Source of the DNA: Gracilibacillus dipsosauri
GTDB taxonomy: Bacteria; Bacillota; Bacilli; Bacillales; Amphibacillaceae
NCBI RefSeq assembly: GCF_003176895.1
Contig: NZ_QGTD01000005.1
Span: forward strand, 62,001 to 126,000
Direction of reading: 5' to 3'
DNA: 64,000 bases
Both the position numbers and the translations under genes were made by a program. Positions 52,200 through 61,188 of this stretch are shown one piece after another (position 1 is the stretch's first letter; every line of letters begins with the position of its first letter). Below the pieces are notes generated by a model. It was given only the letters and a program-made list of their open reading frames with translations. It did no database searches and had not been told where the DNA came from.

Positions 52200-54707
52200 T
52201 TACTTACCATGGCATTGTTTATACTTTTTACCACTACCACATGGACATGGATCATTTCTACCCACGCTCTGTGCTTTTACATAAGGTTTTTTTACTTTTT
52301 TCTTCTCTTCTCCACCTGATACTGCTTGTGTATCTTTTACCACAGCTTCCCGTTTTAAATTCTCCCGTATCTGTGCTTTCATTACATATTTAGCAACCTC
52401 TTCGTTTATAGAAGCAATCATTTGTTCAAACATAGCAAAGCTTTCCATTTGATATTCTCTAAGTGGATCATTTTGTCCATATGCTCTGAGATGGATACCT
52501 TGACGTAATTGATCCATTTGATCGATGTGATCCATCCATTTCGTATCAACCGTACGTAACAGGATAACTTTCTCGAATTCACGCATTTGTTCAGGCGTAA
52601 GCTCAGCTTCTTTTTGGTCATATTTTTCTTGTACTTTTGCTAATATCGTATCCTGAACCTCAGATTTTTCCTTCCCTTTTAGGTTGGCTTCTGTTATCCA
52701 TTCAGGCTCTAATAGGGTTGCATGGATATACTCTATTAAACCAGAAATGTTCCAGTTTTCAATCTCTTCTTCCGGCATATACATATCAATCGCTGCTTCC
52801 ACTGTTGTTTCAATCATTTGTTCAATGATTTCTCGCAGGTTATCAGATTCAATAACATCAAAACGTTGCTTATAAATAATCTCACGCTGCTGACGTAAAA
52901 CATCGTCGTAGGAAAGAATTGTCTTACGAGCATCAAAGTTATTCCCTTCTACTCGTTTTTGTGCAGATTCCACTGCACGAGAAACCATTTTACTTTCAAT
53001 TGGTTGCGAATCATCCATGCCCAGTCTTTCCATCATGGCTTTCATATTATCTGAACCGAATCGACGCATTAATTCATCTTCCATAGACAGATAAAATTGA
53101 GTGATACCGGGGTCTCCTTGACGACCAGAACGACCTCGCAGCTGATTGTCAATTCTACGAGACTCATGACGTTCTGTTCCTATGACAGCAAGTCCACCTA
53201 ATTCCTTTACCCCTTCACCTAATTTAATATCTGTACCACGACCTGCCATATTGGTAGCAATCGTAACAGCACCTTTTTGGCCAGCATTTTCAATAATCTC
53301 AGCTTCGCGGAAATGATTTTTTGCATTTAAAACATTATGCTGCACACGAGCACGAGTGAGGTATTTTGAAATTAGCTCAGATGTTTCTACAGCCACTGTA
53401 CCAACTAATACTGGCTGTCCATTTTCGTGTCGACTTTTTATTTCTTCTACAACAGATTTGAATTTACCTTCCATTGACTTATAAATTAAGTCTGGCTTAT
53501 CATCACGAATAATCGGCTTATTCGTTGGGATTGCTACGACATCCATATTATAAATATTACGGAATTCCTCTTCTTCTGTTTTTGCCGTACCAGTCATCCC
53601 TGCTAATTTTTTATACATTCTGAAATAGTTTTGGAATGTAATAGAAGCAAGTGTCATACTTTCATTTTGAATTGGTAAGCCTTCTTTAGCTTCAATGGCT
53701 TGGTGAAGACCATCACTATAGCGGCGTCCTTTCATTAACCGTCCAGTAAATTGGTCAACAATGACTACTTGTCCTTCCTCCACAACATAATCCGTATCGC
53801 GATGCATAGATACATGTGCTTTTAATGCTTGATTAATATGATGCGTTAATGTCACATTATTTAAATCAAAAAGATTCTCTATGTTAAAAAATCGCTCGGC
53901 TTTGTTCATTCCTTCTTCTGTTAGTTGAACTCCTTTTGATTTCACATCATATGTGTAGTCATCTTCATTTTTCAATGTTCGGACAAAAGAATTTGCTTGT
54001 TGGTACAATGCTGCAGACTTTTGTGCTGTACCTGAAATAATTAATGGAGTTCTCGCCTCGTCAATTAAAATGGAGTCTACTTCATCAATCACTGCAAAAT
54101 TAAGCGGTCTTTGGACCATTTGCTCCTTATAAAGCACCATATTATCACGCAAGTAGTCAAACCCGTATTCATTATTCGTACCATACGTAATATCTGCTTG
54201 GTATGCTTCTCGTTTTTCTTCCTTAGAGAGACCGCTTTGATTCAATCCAACAGATAGTCCTAGGAACTCATATAATTCTCCCATCTCACGTGCATCACGA
54301 TCTGCTAAGTAATCATTGACCGTAATAACATGAACACCTTCACCTGGTAATGCATTTAAATAGACCGGCATAGTGGAAGCTAATGTTTTCCCTTCCCCTG
54401 TCTTCATTTCCGCAATATCCCCGTGGTGCATCGCAATCGCACCAAGAAGTTGCACATGGAAAGGGCGCATCCCTAATACTCTTGTAGAAGCTTCTCGAAC
54501 TACCGCATAGGCTTCTACAAGTAGATCATCTAATGATTCACCATTTTGATACCTTTCCTTAAATTCCACTGTTTTATTTTTTAATTCTTGATCAGACAAT
54601 TGCTGCATTGTTGATTCTAATGCAGCAATTTCTGTTGCTATCTTCTCTAAACTTTTTAATTGTCGTTGATTTCCATCACCAAAAACTTTTTTCAATAATC
54701 CACGCAT
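52200..54707 (-). CDS. secA: Preprotein translocase subunit SecA
   Basis: Motor ATPase of the Sec pathway, 835 residues. Walker A is [22 protein letters not shown] and the DEAD box is [22 protein letters not shown]. The preprotein-crosslinking domain follows, then NBD2 with [16 protein letters not shown] and [13 protein letters not shown]. The scaffold helix is near [18 protein letters not shown]. The C-terminal zinc-binding tail is [15 protein letters not shown]. The length is close to B. subtilis SecA (841). It lies 19 bp before prfB and has its own promoter. Confidence 0.98.
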   Translation of the reverse strand: MRGLLKKVFGDGNQRQLKSLEKIATEIAALESTMQQLSDQELKNKTVEFKERYQNGESLDDLLVEAYAVVREASTRVLGMRPFHVQLLGAIAMHHGDIAEMKTGEGKTLASTMPVYLNALPGEGVHVITVNDYLADRDAREMGELYEFLGLSVGLNQSGLSKEEKREAYQADITYGTNNEYGFDYLRDNMVLYKEQMVQRPLNFAVIDEVDSILIDEARTPLIISGTAQKSAALYQQANSFVRTLKNEDDYTYDVKSKGVQLTEEGMNKAERFFNIENLFDLNNVTLTHHINQALKAHVSMHRDTDYVVEEGQVVIVDQFTGRLMKGRRYSDGLHQAIEAKEGLPIQNESMTLASITFQNYFRMYKKLAGMTGTAKTEEEEFRNIYNMDVVAIPTNKPIIRDDKPDLIYKSMEGKFKSVVEEIKSRHENGQPVLVGTVAVETSELISKYLTRARVQHNVLNAKNHFREAEIIENAGQKGAVTIATNMAGRGTDIKLGEGVKELGGLAVIGTERHESRRIDNQLRGRSGRQGDPGITQFYLSMEDELMRRFGSDNMKAMMERLGMDDSQPIESKMVSRAVESAQKRVEGNNFDARKTILSYDDVLRQQREIIYKQRFDVIESDNLREIIEQMIETTVEAAIDMYMPEEEIENWNISGLIEYIHATLLEPEWITEANLKGKEKSEVQDTILAKVQEKYDQKEAELTPEQMREFEKVILLRTVDTKWMDHIDQMDQLRQGIHLRAYGQNDPLREYQMESFAMFEQMIASINEEVAKYVMKAQIRENLKREAVVKDTQAVSGGEEKKKVKKPYVKAQSVGRNDPCPCGSGKKYKQCHGK

Positions 54708-54756
54708 TCTAGCCGCTCCTCTTTTCTACCAGAAAGTTCAATTACGTCTATCTTAT

Positions 54757-54786
54757 ATCATAACATTTGCATGAATAAAATGACAA
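54757..54786 (-). promoter_or_regulatory. Probable sigma-A promoter of secA
   Basis: Minus strand TTGTCA (54781-54786), 18 bp, TATGAT (54757-54762), 50 bp before the secA start. It leaves the upstream hairpin region (54883-54972) as a separate transcript. Confidence 0.6.
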
Positions 54787-54882
54787 GAATCCTACGATAT
54801 AAGTCCTTATTTATAAATTGCGTCAACACTATCCTAATCTCAAAGATGGTTTAAGCTATGTTAAAACAAATGCACGATCTGA

Positions 54883-54972
54883 GGAAAAGAAGTAGTCGAA
54901 GGAAGCGACTACTTCTTTATATAGAGAAGGTTGAAATTGGAGGAGCAAAAACACCTTCTCTGGAGAGGAAGT
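54883..54972 (-). ncRNA. Candidate small RNA with a C-rich anti-Shine-Dalgarno loop
   Basis: Minus strand: a promoter TTGCTC (55001-55006), 16 bp, TATAAC (54979-54984) precedes a 9-bp stem AGAGAAGGT/ACCTTCTCT. Its 21-nt loop contains GCTCCTCC. The next element is a 13-bp perfect hairpin AAAGAAGTAGTCG/CGACTACTTCTTT running into TTTT. The whole is about 90 nt, has no ORF, and lies between the hpf terminator and the secA promoter. The exposed CUCCUCC could pair with GGAGG ribosome-binding sites. No known family is assigned. The alternative is an attenuator in a long secA leader. Confidence 0.5.
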
Positions 54973-55120
54973 AAATTAGTTATACCACGTTTATTTCTAA
55001 GAGCAAAATAGACAAATAGCGATTTTTGACGTATTCTCATTCTACAATTTCATCTTATGGACATTAGAAAAGGAAAATAGAATGGTCATATTCTAGCTAA
55101 AAAAAAGCAATTTGATCATA

Positions 55121-55159
55121 AAAAGAGGTGGCCAACTCTAACTAGAATAGGCCACCTCT
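55121..55159 (-). terminator. Terminator of hpf
   Basis: Minus strand AGAGGTGGCC, loop, GGCCACCTCT, TTTTTAT. Confidence 0.9.
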
Positions 55160-55173
55160 TCTCTATTATTTAT

Positions 55174-55734
55174 TTAACTTGGTTCGATCAAGCCGTAACG
55201 GCCATCTCTGCGCTTATATACTACATTGGTATTTCCAGTAATGGCATTTTCAAAAACGAAGAATGCATGTCCTAACATATCCATTTGTAGAACCGCTTCT
55301 TCTGAATCCATTGGTTTTAGATCAAACCGTTTTGTTCGGACAATTTCAATTTCATCATCATCAAACTCATCTTGTTCCTTTGTTAGTACCGCTTCCTTCT
55401 CCAATTCAGCAAAAACATGCTTAGGAGCTCCTTGCTGACGGAATTTACGGTTTACTTTTGTTTTATGCTTACGAATTTGCCTTTCTAGTTTGTCAACAAC
55501 AAGGTCAATAGCTGCATACAAATCCATGTGCTGCTCTTCTGCACGAAGCAAAAGATTCGTCATCGGAATTGTTACCTCAATTTGTTGCTCCTCATTATAG
55601 ACACTTATATTTACATTTACATCAGAAGTAGGAGTGGAATCAAAATATCTTTCTAATTTCCCTATTTTTCTCTCAACATATTCCTTAATAGCTCCTGTAA
55701 CTTCTACATTCTCACCACGGATGTTGTATTTCAT
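55174..55734 (-). CDS. hpf: Ribosome hibernation promoting factor, long form
   Basis: A 186-residue protein that drives formation of 100S ribosome dimers in stationary phase or stress (YvyD in B. subtilis). The N-terminal HPF/RaiA domain is at 1-100 (MKYNIRGENVEVTGAIKEYVERKIGKLERY, KTKVNRKFRQQG). An acidic linker follows, then the C-terminal dimerisation domain at about 130-186 (FDLKPMDSEEAVLQMDMLGHAFFVFENA, VVYKRRDGRYGLIEP). A sigma-B-like promoter lies upstream. It is followed by a terminator and then secA, as in B. subtilis. Confidence 0.97.
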   Translation of the reverse strand: MKYNIRGENVEVTGAIKEYVERKIGKLERYFDSTPTSDVNVNISVYNEEQQIEVTIPMTNLLLRAEEQHMDLYAAIDLVVDKLERQIRKHKTKVNRKFRQQGAPKHVFAELEKEAVLTKEQDEFDDDEIEIVRTKRFDLKPMDSEEAVLQMDMLGHAFFVFENAITGNTNVVYKRRDGRYGLIEPS

Positions 55735-55785
55735 AAAAAGTGTCCTCCTTTCAAACTATAAAGCTATATAAGCTATATATCTATA

Positions 55786-55810
55786 ATACCACACTTGAGA
55801 TAGAATAAAC
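55786..55810 (-). promoter_or_regulatory. Sigma-B-like promoter of hpf
   Basis: Minus strand GTTTAT (55805-55810), 13 bp, TGGTAT (55786-55791) is close to GTTTAA-N12-15-GGGTAT. B. subtilis yvyD is a known general-stress gene. Confidence 0.65.
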
Positions 55811-55942
55811 GAGCAATATGTCAAGATCATTCAAATAATTTTTACAAAAACTTAACTTAGCCATTAAAGTGATCTTTAAGGAAAGCCTTAAAATTGAATT
55901 ACGCTCGTACATCTATGTTATTAACGTCATTTTAAGCAAAGT

Positions 55943-56220
55943 CCCAGCCAAAAATGATGCTTACTCTTGCTATAAACACCATTTCAAGCTAAAACCCAGT
56001 CGAAAATGACTCTTATTCTTGCTATAAACACCATTTCAGACTAAAACCCAGTCGAAAATGACTCTTACTCTTGCTGTAAACACCATTTCAGACTAAAACC
56101 CAGTCGAAAATGACTCTTACTCTTGCTATAAACACCATTTCAGACTAAAACCCAGTCGAAAATGACTCTTACTCTTGCTGTAAACACCACTTCGTCTATT
56201 CTACAGCCCAAAATGACTTT
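55943..56220. repeat. Tandem array, five copies of a 52-bp unit plus a worn one
   Basis: Units begin with CCCAG at 55943, 55995, 56047, 56099 and 56151, exactly 52 bp apart, followed by a degraded copy to about 56220. The core is CCCAGTCGAAAATGACTC, then TTGCTATAAACACCATTTC. Each unit can fold, as CATTTCAGACT pairs with AGTCGAAAATG at 9 of 11 positions. It lies between hpf and fliT with no gene, and the rest of this 554-bp gap is AT-rich. Confidence 0.93.
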
Positions 56221-56243
56221 TACTTTAAGGATGTCTTCTATAC

Positions 56244-56280
56244 AAAAAAGCCTTGCTTCCTATAATGGATGCAAGGCTTT
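56244..56280 (-). terminator. Terminator of the flaG-fliS-fliT operon
   Basis: Minus strand AAAGCCTTGC ... GCAAGGCTTT followed by TTT, next to the fliT stop. Confidence 0.88.
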
Positions 56281-56288
56281 GAACATCA

Positions 56289-56642
56289 TCACTTTTTAGA
56301 ATCCATGAATCTCCCATCAAGTGTGGATATACTTTGATAAGGATTTAAATATTTTGTATTTGATCTTTGTTGCTTTTTATTATTGCGCATATCCTTTTTT
56401 ATGCTTTGAAAAAGCTGCTGCAGCTTGTCATTTAGCTGTCGGTCAAGAATCACTGTTTGCTTCCCAAGCTCTTCTTCCTCTTGCGTATATGGTGGTTTAA
56501 TTTGTTCCATCCATTGTTGTCTGTTGTCGATCATTTCTGTGATATGGTCAATTAATTCCTTGCGTTTTTGGCTACCTGATGGAACATTTAGTAAACTTAG
56601 CATCTCTTTTGTGAGCTGATAATATTTTTGAATGGCTTCCAT
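56289..56642 (-). CDS. fliT: Flagellar chaperone FliT-like protein
   Basis: A 117-residue, mostly helical protein: YYQLTKEMLSLLN at the N-terminus, then a helical hairpin with many Gln/Lys. FliT sequences diverge widely, so the call rests mainly on the position: its start codon overlaps the fliS stop by one base, in the flaG-fliS-fliT order. In B. subtilis FliT chaperones the cap protein FliD. A strong terminator follows. Confidence 0.75.
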   Translation of the reverse strand: MEAIQKYYQLTKEMLSLLNVPSGSQKRKELIDHITEMIDNRQQWMEQIKPPYTQEEEELGKQTVILDRQLNDKLQQLFQSIKKDMRNNKKQQRSNTKYLNPYQSISTLDGRFMDSKK

Positions 56643-57037
56643 TATGCTTTAGCACCTTGCCCGTATTGTCTTCTACGTTCCGTTTGAATGACTTCCTTCC
56701 ATGTATCACGAAACTGGCGAATAATCTCTTCAGCCTCCGATAACCTCTCTAGGTCATTATGGACATTTGCTTGGGTCAATGATTGGTAAGCAAAATCATA
56801 TAATGGTAGCATTTCTTGAGAAATTGTAGCCTCCGGATTCAGTGTTACCATTAATTCTCGTATAATATTTTGAGATTTTTGTATATATTCATTCCGTACT
56901 TGATGATTATTTTCTTCGATTGCTTTTCTAGCTTGCTTTATAAATTTCAAGCATCCATTATAAAGCATTAAGGTTAGTTCTCCTGGAGTTGCTGTTGTAA
57001 CTGAATTATTTTGGTATGCTTGATATTGTTTAGCCAT
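56642..57037 (-). CDS. fliS: Flagellin export chaperone FliS
   Basis: Binds the C-terminus of flagellin and keeps it unfolded for export. The 131-residue four-helix protein has the family start AYQNNSVTTATPGELTLMLYNGCLKFIKQA and the later SLTQANVHNDLERLSEAEEIIRQFRDTWKEVI. It is 16 bp after flaG and overlaps fliT by one base. The length is normal. Confidence 0.96.
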   Translation of the reverse strand: MAKQYQAYQNNSVTTATPGELTLMLYNGCLKFIKQARKAIEENNHQVRNEYIQKSQNIIRELMVTLNPEATISQEMLPLYDFAYQSLTQANVHNDLERLSEAEEIIRQFRDTWKEVIQTERRRQYGQGAKA

Positions 57038-57052
57038 AAATTGAACGCTCCT

Positions 57053-57415
57053 CTATATTTTTTCGTCAACGATAAATCCCATTAATTCCGCCATTGAGGC
57101 GTACACATCCAATAATTTTTTCGGAGGAATTTCTTTTACAACTTCATCTGTCTGAGAATCCACAATGGTAACATAATATCTATCCAATTTTTCATGAAAT
57201 TCATAGCGAATACTTGTATCATATGGTTCTAAAAAAGAATTAAGTCCATCCACTAAATCCTTTGTTTCTATCATAGAAATTTCATCATTATCTGAATTAG
57301 GTTGTAATTCATCACTCTCTTTTACTTTAGAACTATCTTTTGGAAGCAAAGATATATCTTGTGCTGATTCATGCTGAGGGGAGAGAGTTCCAATGTTCAT
57401 TTTACTTATATCCAT
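57053..57415 (-). CDS. flaG: FlaG-family protein (YvyC)
   Basis: A 120-residue protein in which the FlaG domain fills about residues 40-115: NSFLEPYDTSIRYEFHEKLDRYYVTIVD and VVKEIPPKKLLDVYASMAELMGFIVD. The first 40 residues are low-complexity Ser/Asp/Glu. In other bacteria FlaG affects filament length. The start is ambiguous: ATG 57427 abuts AGGAG, while ATG 57415 gives a 12-bp space; the latter is used. It is first in flaG-fliS-fliT, with a sigma-D-like promoter upstream. Confidence 0.88.
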   Translation of the reverse strand: MDISKMNIGTLSPQHESAQDISLLPKDSSKVKESDELQPNSDNDEISMIETKDLVDGLNSFLEPYDTSIRYEFHEKLDRYYVTIVDSQTDEVVKEIPPKKLLDVYASMAELMGFIVDEKI

Positions 57416-57451
57416 AACAACAATCATCTCCTCTTACGCCATTTAATTATA

Positions 57452-57478
57452 GTATCGGTTAAAAGTATTATTTTGTTA
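57452..57478 (-). promoter_or_regulatory. Sigma-D-like promoter of flaG-fliS-fliT
   Basis: Minus strand TAAC (57475-57478), 15 bp, ACCGATAC (57452-57459), against the motility consensus TAAA-N15-GCCGATAT. Confidence 0.7.
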
Positions 57479-57489
57479 GCTTCTGATAG

Positions 57490-57522
57490 AAAAATCTAGA
57501 GCAACTTGAGCTCTAGATTTTT
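57490..57522. terminator. Terminator after the yjfB-like gene
   Basis: AAAAATCTAGAGC and its complement form a 13-bp stem with T runs on both strands. It separates the fliD-yjfB message from the flaG promoter. Confidence 0.9.
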
Positions 57523-57527
57523 CAGCA

Positions 57528-57704
57528 CTATCCTTTGATGTCAATGCTACTTCCCAGATGAGGTTGCATGGATTGTTCTAGCATTTTTATCATTTCGTTC
57601 GAATCTACTTGTTGCTCATTGATTGCTTTCTTTAATACGGCAATACTGGCCTCTTGTTTTACCTGTGCTTGATTCATTGCAATCGACATTGCTGCGATAT
57701 CCAT
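57528..57704 (-). CDS. yjfB: YjfB-like small motility protein
   Basis: A 58-codon gene with GGGAGG 7 bp before its ATG. The product begins MDIAAMSIAMNQAQVKQEAS, then IAVLKKAINEQQVDSNEMIK, and ends in a short helix-like segment (MLEQSMQPH). It matches the YjfB family of small putative motility proteins, in which MDIAA.S......V.Q.ASIAVLK is conserved. B. subtilis yjfB is in the sigma-D regulon, far from fliD. Here it directly follows fliD (21 bp) and precedes a terminator, so it is part of the fliD message. Function is unknown. Confidence 0.88.
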   Translation of the reverse strand: MDIAAMSIAMNQAQVKQEASIAVLKKAINEQQVDSNEMIKMLEQSMQPHLGSSIDIKG

Positions 57705-57725
57705 AAAAATTCCTCCCTATTATCT

Positions 57726-59786
57726 TTAGCTCATTCCGCCTCCAAATTGTTGCATTAAATAGCTTGATTGCTGATTATATCGTGCAATGGCTTGCTCCAT
57801 TGCTGTAAATTGTGACCAGTATCTTTCCTCCACTTGTGCTAAACGATTTTCAAAATTAGAAATTCGATCCTCGATATCTTCTAGATTTCGGCCGATCGTA
57901 AATTGGTAATTCGTTGCGGTTGCTCTGCCGGCTCTTTCGTAGATTTTATCCATCGCACCTTCTACGGAATCTGTCAATCTTCTAACAATTCCTTTTTCAC
58001 CATAGGAGTCTCCATCTCCACGGAAAAGGTTTTCTACTGCATCAGGGTCCGCTTCAATGGCTTCTTTTAGCTTTGCTTCATCAATAACGAGCTTACCGCC
58101 CTCCATGTAGTTTTTTGTGGTAGTAATTCCGATCGCAGCTAGCTGATTGAATACACCTGTTGATTCATCATTATTGACTGGTGTGTAAAAATCCCTTCTC
58201 ATTTCTGATAATACACTCTGAAGAATTGGGTCTCCTTTTAACAAACCACTCTTTGCCATTGCCTCCCAATCTTCCTGTTGCTTTTCTGAAAGAGACTCTC
58301 TTTCTTCGTCTGTCAAAGGCTTGTAATCTCGGTGGTACTCTTCATTTAATTTATTATTAATATTGTCTATTAAAGTATTATAGGTTTCTACAAATTCTTT
58401 AATATTTTCGAATACTTCTTCCGTATTATTGGTAACCCCGATCGTTACTGGCTGTGCACCGTCTACCTCGTCAAAGGTTTGTTTAAGACTAAATGTCACT
58501 CCATCGATTTGGAAACTATTTGAATGTCTTTCTGTACTTAGTCCATTTATCGTAAACTTAGCATTTGTTCCTTCCTCATAATTGGTTCGGTTATTTGAAA
58601 ATTGCAACACAGAGGTCATGAAATCTCCACTTACTTGAATATCCTCTGTGGTAGAATCAAAATCTCCTGTTTCTGTTCTAGATAAGGTCAATTGGTCAGA
58701 GAAAGAATCATACATCATAGAAACACCTAGCTTTGCACTATTGACTCTGTCCACGATTTTATTTAATGATTCATTTCCTGAAACGATAAAATTCCGGTGT
58801 GTTTCTCCATTAGCAGTGCTTGCACCAATTGAAAAGGAAGTATAATTTTGCTGGTAGGTAACACTAATATCAGTAGTTTCTGTCAGCTTTTCGTCAAATG
58901 TAATGGCACCTGAATTTGTGTTGATTTTCCCTATTGAATTACCCGATCCATCTACTAAAGCATATTCGTTCGTTCCTGTTGATGCCCCGATAGAATAGTT
59001 TGTCCCATTAACGGTTAAAGAAAAATTGCTATCAGCTACAATCGATCCACCATCTAATTTATAACCATTAGAGCCTTCCGACAAGGTTGTATCAATTGTT
59101 TTGTTATCTTTCACATATTGAGCACTAATGGTATCACCTGTTTTTACTGCACCATCAGCAAAAGTTAATTCCCCTGTACTAGCATCAAAATATACTTGAT
59201 TTGCTTCTAAATTATTTGCGGAATCAACTACCTCAAATCCTTTTCCATTGACTTGGATATCTAGTGATGTATCGACATCATACACAATATTGTCATCCAA
59301 CTTAACAGTCTGTCCTGATTCCACCTTAATATTTTTCTTCTCGATAACCCCTTTATTCCATGTTAAATTATTAGCTAGTTTGTCAGCTTCATTGTACAAG
59401 CTTTTGGATGCATCTATTTTATTCGTTTGGTCACTAGAGATTTTCCCATCATTTACCCATGACGCAGCTGTTGCTAGTTGCTCCACCTTAGAAATCTCAA
59501 AAGATGTCTGATTGGCAGCACTAGATGCTACAGCAGTAATAAAATCTTCATTCGATGATGTAACTTGTCGAGCACGAAATCCCGTTGTTAATCTCATATT
59601 AAATAGTGAATTATCTCTAAAATCTAATAACAACGTATTGATAGAACGATAATCATCACGTTTCCATTCTAAGACTTGCTTTTCTTGCTCCATTTTTTGC
59701 AATGGAAGTCTTTCTACCTTCATTAAATCATTTACGATTGACTCAATGTCCATTCCGCTTGCAAATCCACTAATTCTCATCTTCAT
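57726..59786 (-). CDS. fliD: Flagellar filament cap protein FliD (hook-associated protein 2)
   Basis: Caps the filament tip and helps flagellin to polymerise. The 686-residue product has the conserved N-terminus (RISGFASGMDIESIVNDLMKVERLPLQKM) and a C-terminal FliD domain (ENIKEFVETYNTLIDNINNKLNEE, GVFNQLAAIGITTTKNY, LEDIEDRISNFENRLAQVEERYWSQFTAMEQAI). B. subtilis FliD has about 500 residues. The extra length is in the central D2/D3 region (about 110-400), which is Thr/Ser/Asn/Asp-rich and likely surface-exposed. A sigma-D-like promoter lies upstream. It precedes the yjfB-like gene. Confidence 0.96.
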   Translation of the reverse strand: MKMRISGFASGMDIESIVNDLMKVERLPLQKMEQEKQVLEWKRDDYRSINTLLLDFRDNSLFNMRLTTGFRARQVTSSNEDFITAVASSAANQTSFEISKVEQLATAASWVNDGKISSDQTNKIDASKSLYNEADKLANNLTWNKGVIEKKNIKVESGQTVKLDDNIVYDVDTSLDIQVNGKGFEVVDSANNLEANQVYFDASTGELTFADGAVKTGDTISAQYVKDNKTIDTTLSEGSNGYKLDGGSIVADSNFSLTVNGTNYSIGASTGTNEYALVDGSGNSIGKINTNSGAITFDEKLTETTDISVTYQQNYTSFSIGASTANGETHRNFIVSGNESLNKIVDRVNSAKLGVSMMYDSFSDQLTLSRTETGDFDSTTEDIQVSGDFMTSVLQFSNNRTNYEEGTNAKFTINGLSTERHSNSFQIDGVTFSLKQTFDEVDGAQPVTIGVTNNTEEVFENIKEFVETYNTLIDNINNKLNEEYHRDYKPLTDEERESLSEKQQEDWEAMAKSGLLKGDPILQSVLSEMRRDFYTPVNNDESTGVFNQLAAIGITTTKNYMEGGKLVIDEAKLKEAIEADPDAVENLFRGDGDSYGEKGIVRRLTDSVEGAMDKIYERAGRATATNYQFTIGRNLEDIEDRISNFENRLAQVEERYWSQFTAMEQAIARYNQQSSYLMQQFGGGMS

Positions 59787-59814
59787 TCACGTCCTTTTTA
59801 CACTCTTTTTTTCT

Positions 59815-59841
59815 ATATCGGAATAAACTCCCATTTGTTAA
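59815..59841 (-). promoter_or_regulatory. Sigma-D-like promoter of fliD-yjfB
   Basis: Minus strand TTAA (59838-59841), 15 bp, TCCGATAT (59815-59822), against TAAA-N15-GCCGATAT; the -10 has 7 of 8 bases. Confidence 0.72.
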
Positions 59842-59877
59842 ATGGATATTTTGAACTATATTTCAATGAGCCAATCG

Positions 59878-61188
59878 TTATTTTATTGTTTTCCAAATAC
59901 TATTCAGTTCAGTTTCCATGGTTTTATCCAACTTATCTTTCCCATATCTCGCATCATCATATAGCTCTCTCAACCGAGCTAACTGTTCATTCTGTTCAGC
60001 ATTTTGTAACACTTCATGTGCCGTCATTGAATGCCTCCACTTATGTTGTCTTTTAAGCTCTGTTGCTATCTCTTTATAAAGAAAACGTGCTTTCTCTGCT
60101 GGAGACAGCTGCTCAAATTTCGGATTGCGTTTCACGATTCTCGTAATCGCTTCTTGGAATTCTTCCTGTTTTGTTTTTCTCCAATCCTTCCAGTTGAACA
60201 AGCTTTGTTTTTCATCTGAGTAGTCTGTCGATATTTCATCTGTTTTTCTTCGTGAAAATACTTGTGTTATAATCTGCCATAATTTTAGTAAGACTGTTTT
60301 AATAGCTCTTCGCACCTTCTTGATAAATATAGCAAGAAATAATAGGAGGAGAAAAACAATTAAAACAAATCCTAAGATAATCATGATCTGTTCCATCAAC
60401 TCCGCAAAAAATGAAGGATCCTTTGGTTCTTCTTCTGGTAGCATTGGCGTCATACTGGATTCTTGCTTCTCTTCTCGGATAATCTCTTCCTCGTTCGAGA
60501 ATAAAGAAGCAAACCAAATGAAAAATCCAATGATGGAGCGTGTACCATTATAGAGTGCTGATTGAATGATGTGGAGATTGGTGATGGCAAGAACAAATAG
60601 TATAGTAATGATTATAAATAGATCATTCATTTTTTTCATATCCTGATTTGGTTTATGCTTGCCCTTGGCGAGAGACTCTCTTTGTAAATGTTGTTGATTC
60701 GTAATAAACAACAGACAAATGATAAAGCTAACACCGAATATTGTTAGTAATCCTTTGAACGGAGTTAAGCTAGCAAAATAATGAAAAGCCAAATAAGCGA
60801 CAAAATAACTAGGCAATCCAATTGCCCAAAGAAAGCGACTTGGCAAAATATCCTCCCATTCATTTTCCCCATGCTGCACCCCTCGAAATGCCACGACGAT
60901 GGTGACAATGAAACTCCCTATGTATGAGAACAAGGACTGCCCTATCAGGATGGTTAAGAGTACTGCTATCGTAGAAGCAAGCACAATGGATAGCACACGC
61001 TTCTGCTTTAACAATGTACGAATAATGGCTGTTAAAGTCAATAAGACATATAGGGAGAGGAGCCATGGAAAAATAAATTCCTGTCGATGAATAAGTACAC
61101 CAATCAACAATACAAACGGAAATAAAGCGAGATACTCCACAAGCCCATGCCAACATAATGGTAGTAAATTCTTCTCTTTAGCTAACAT
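59878..61188 (-). CDS. Membrane protein with C-terminal DUF4129, no transglutaminase core
   Basis: About 436 residues from the ATG at 61188 (GTGGGTGA upstream), overlapping the DUF58 gene by 11 bp. The first 200 residues hold seven or more membrane helices, followed by an acidic extracellular stretch (EEIIREEKQESS). One more helix (IIMILGFVLIVFLLLLFLAI) leads to the cytoplasmic DUF4129 domain (about 350-436: SPAEKARFLYKEIATELKRQ, AHEVLQ). In B. subtilis the third gene of the MoxR-DUF58 operon (yebA) carries a transglutaminase core between the membrane part and DUF4129. Here no Cys-His-Asp core is seen. Function is unknown. Confidence 0.82.
   Translation of the reverse strand: MLAKEKNLLPLCWHGLVEYLALFPFVLLIGVLIHRQEFIFPWLLSLYVLLTLTAIIRTLLKQKRVLSIVLASTIAVLLTILIGQSLFSYIGSFIVTIVVAFRGVQHGENEWEDILPSRFLWAIGLPSYFVAYLAFHYFASLTPFKGLLTIFGVSFIICLLFITNQQHLQRESLAKGKHKPNQDMKKMNDLFIIITILFVLAITNLHIIQSALYNGTRSIIGFFIWFASLFSNEEEIIREEKQESSMTPMLPEEEPKDPSFFAELMEQIMIILGFVLIVFLLLLFLAIFIKKVRRAIKTVLLKLWQIITQVFSRRKTDEISTDYSDEKQSLFNWKDWRKTKQEEFQEAITRIVKRNPKFEQLSPAEKARFLYKEIATELKRQHKWRHSMTAHEVLQNAEQNEQLARLRELYDDARYGKDKLDKTMETELNSIWKTIK

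Noticed and set aside
55943-56220. Possible CRISPR array
   Set aside because: The whole 52-bp unit is repeated, with no unique spacers between short repeats, and no cas gene is near.
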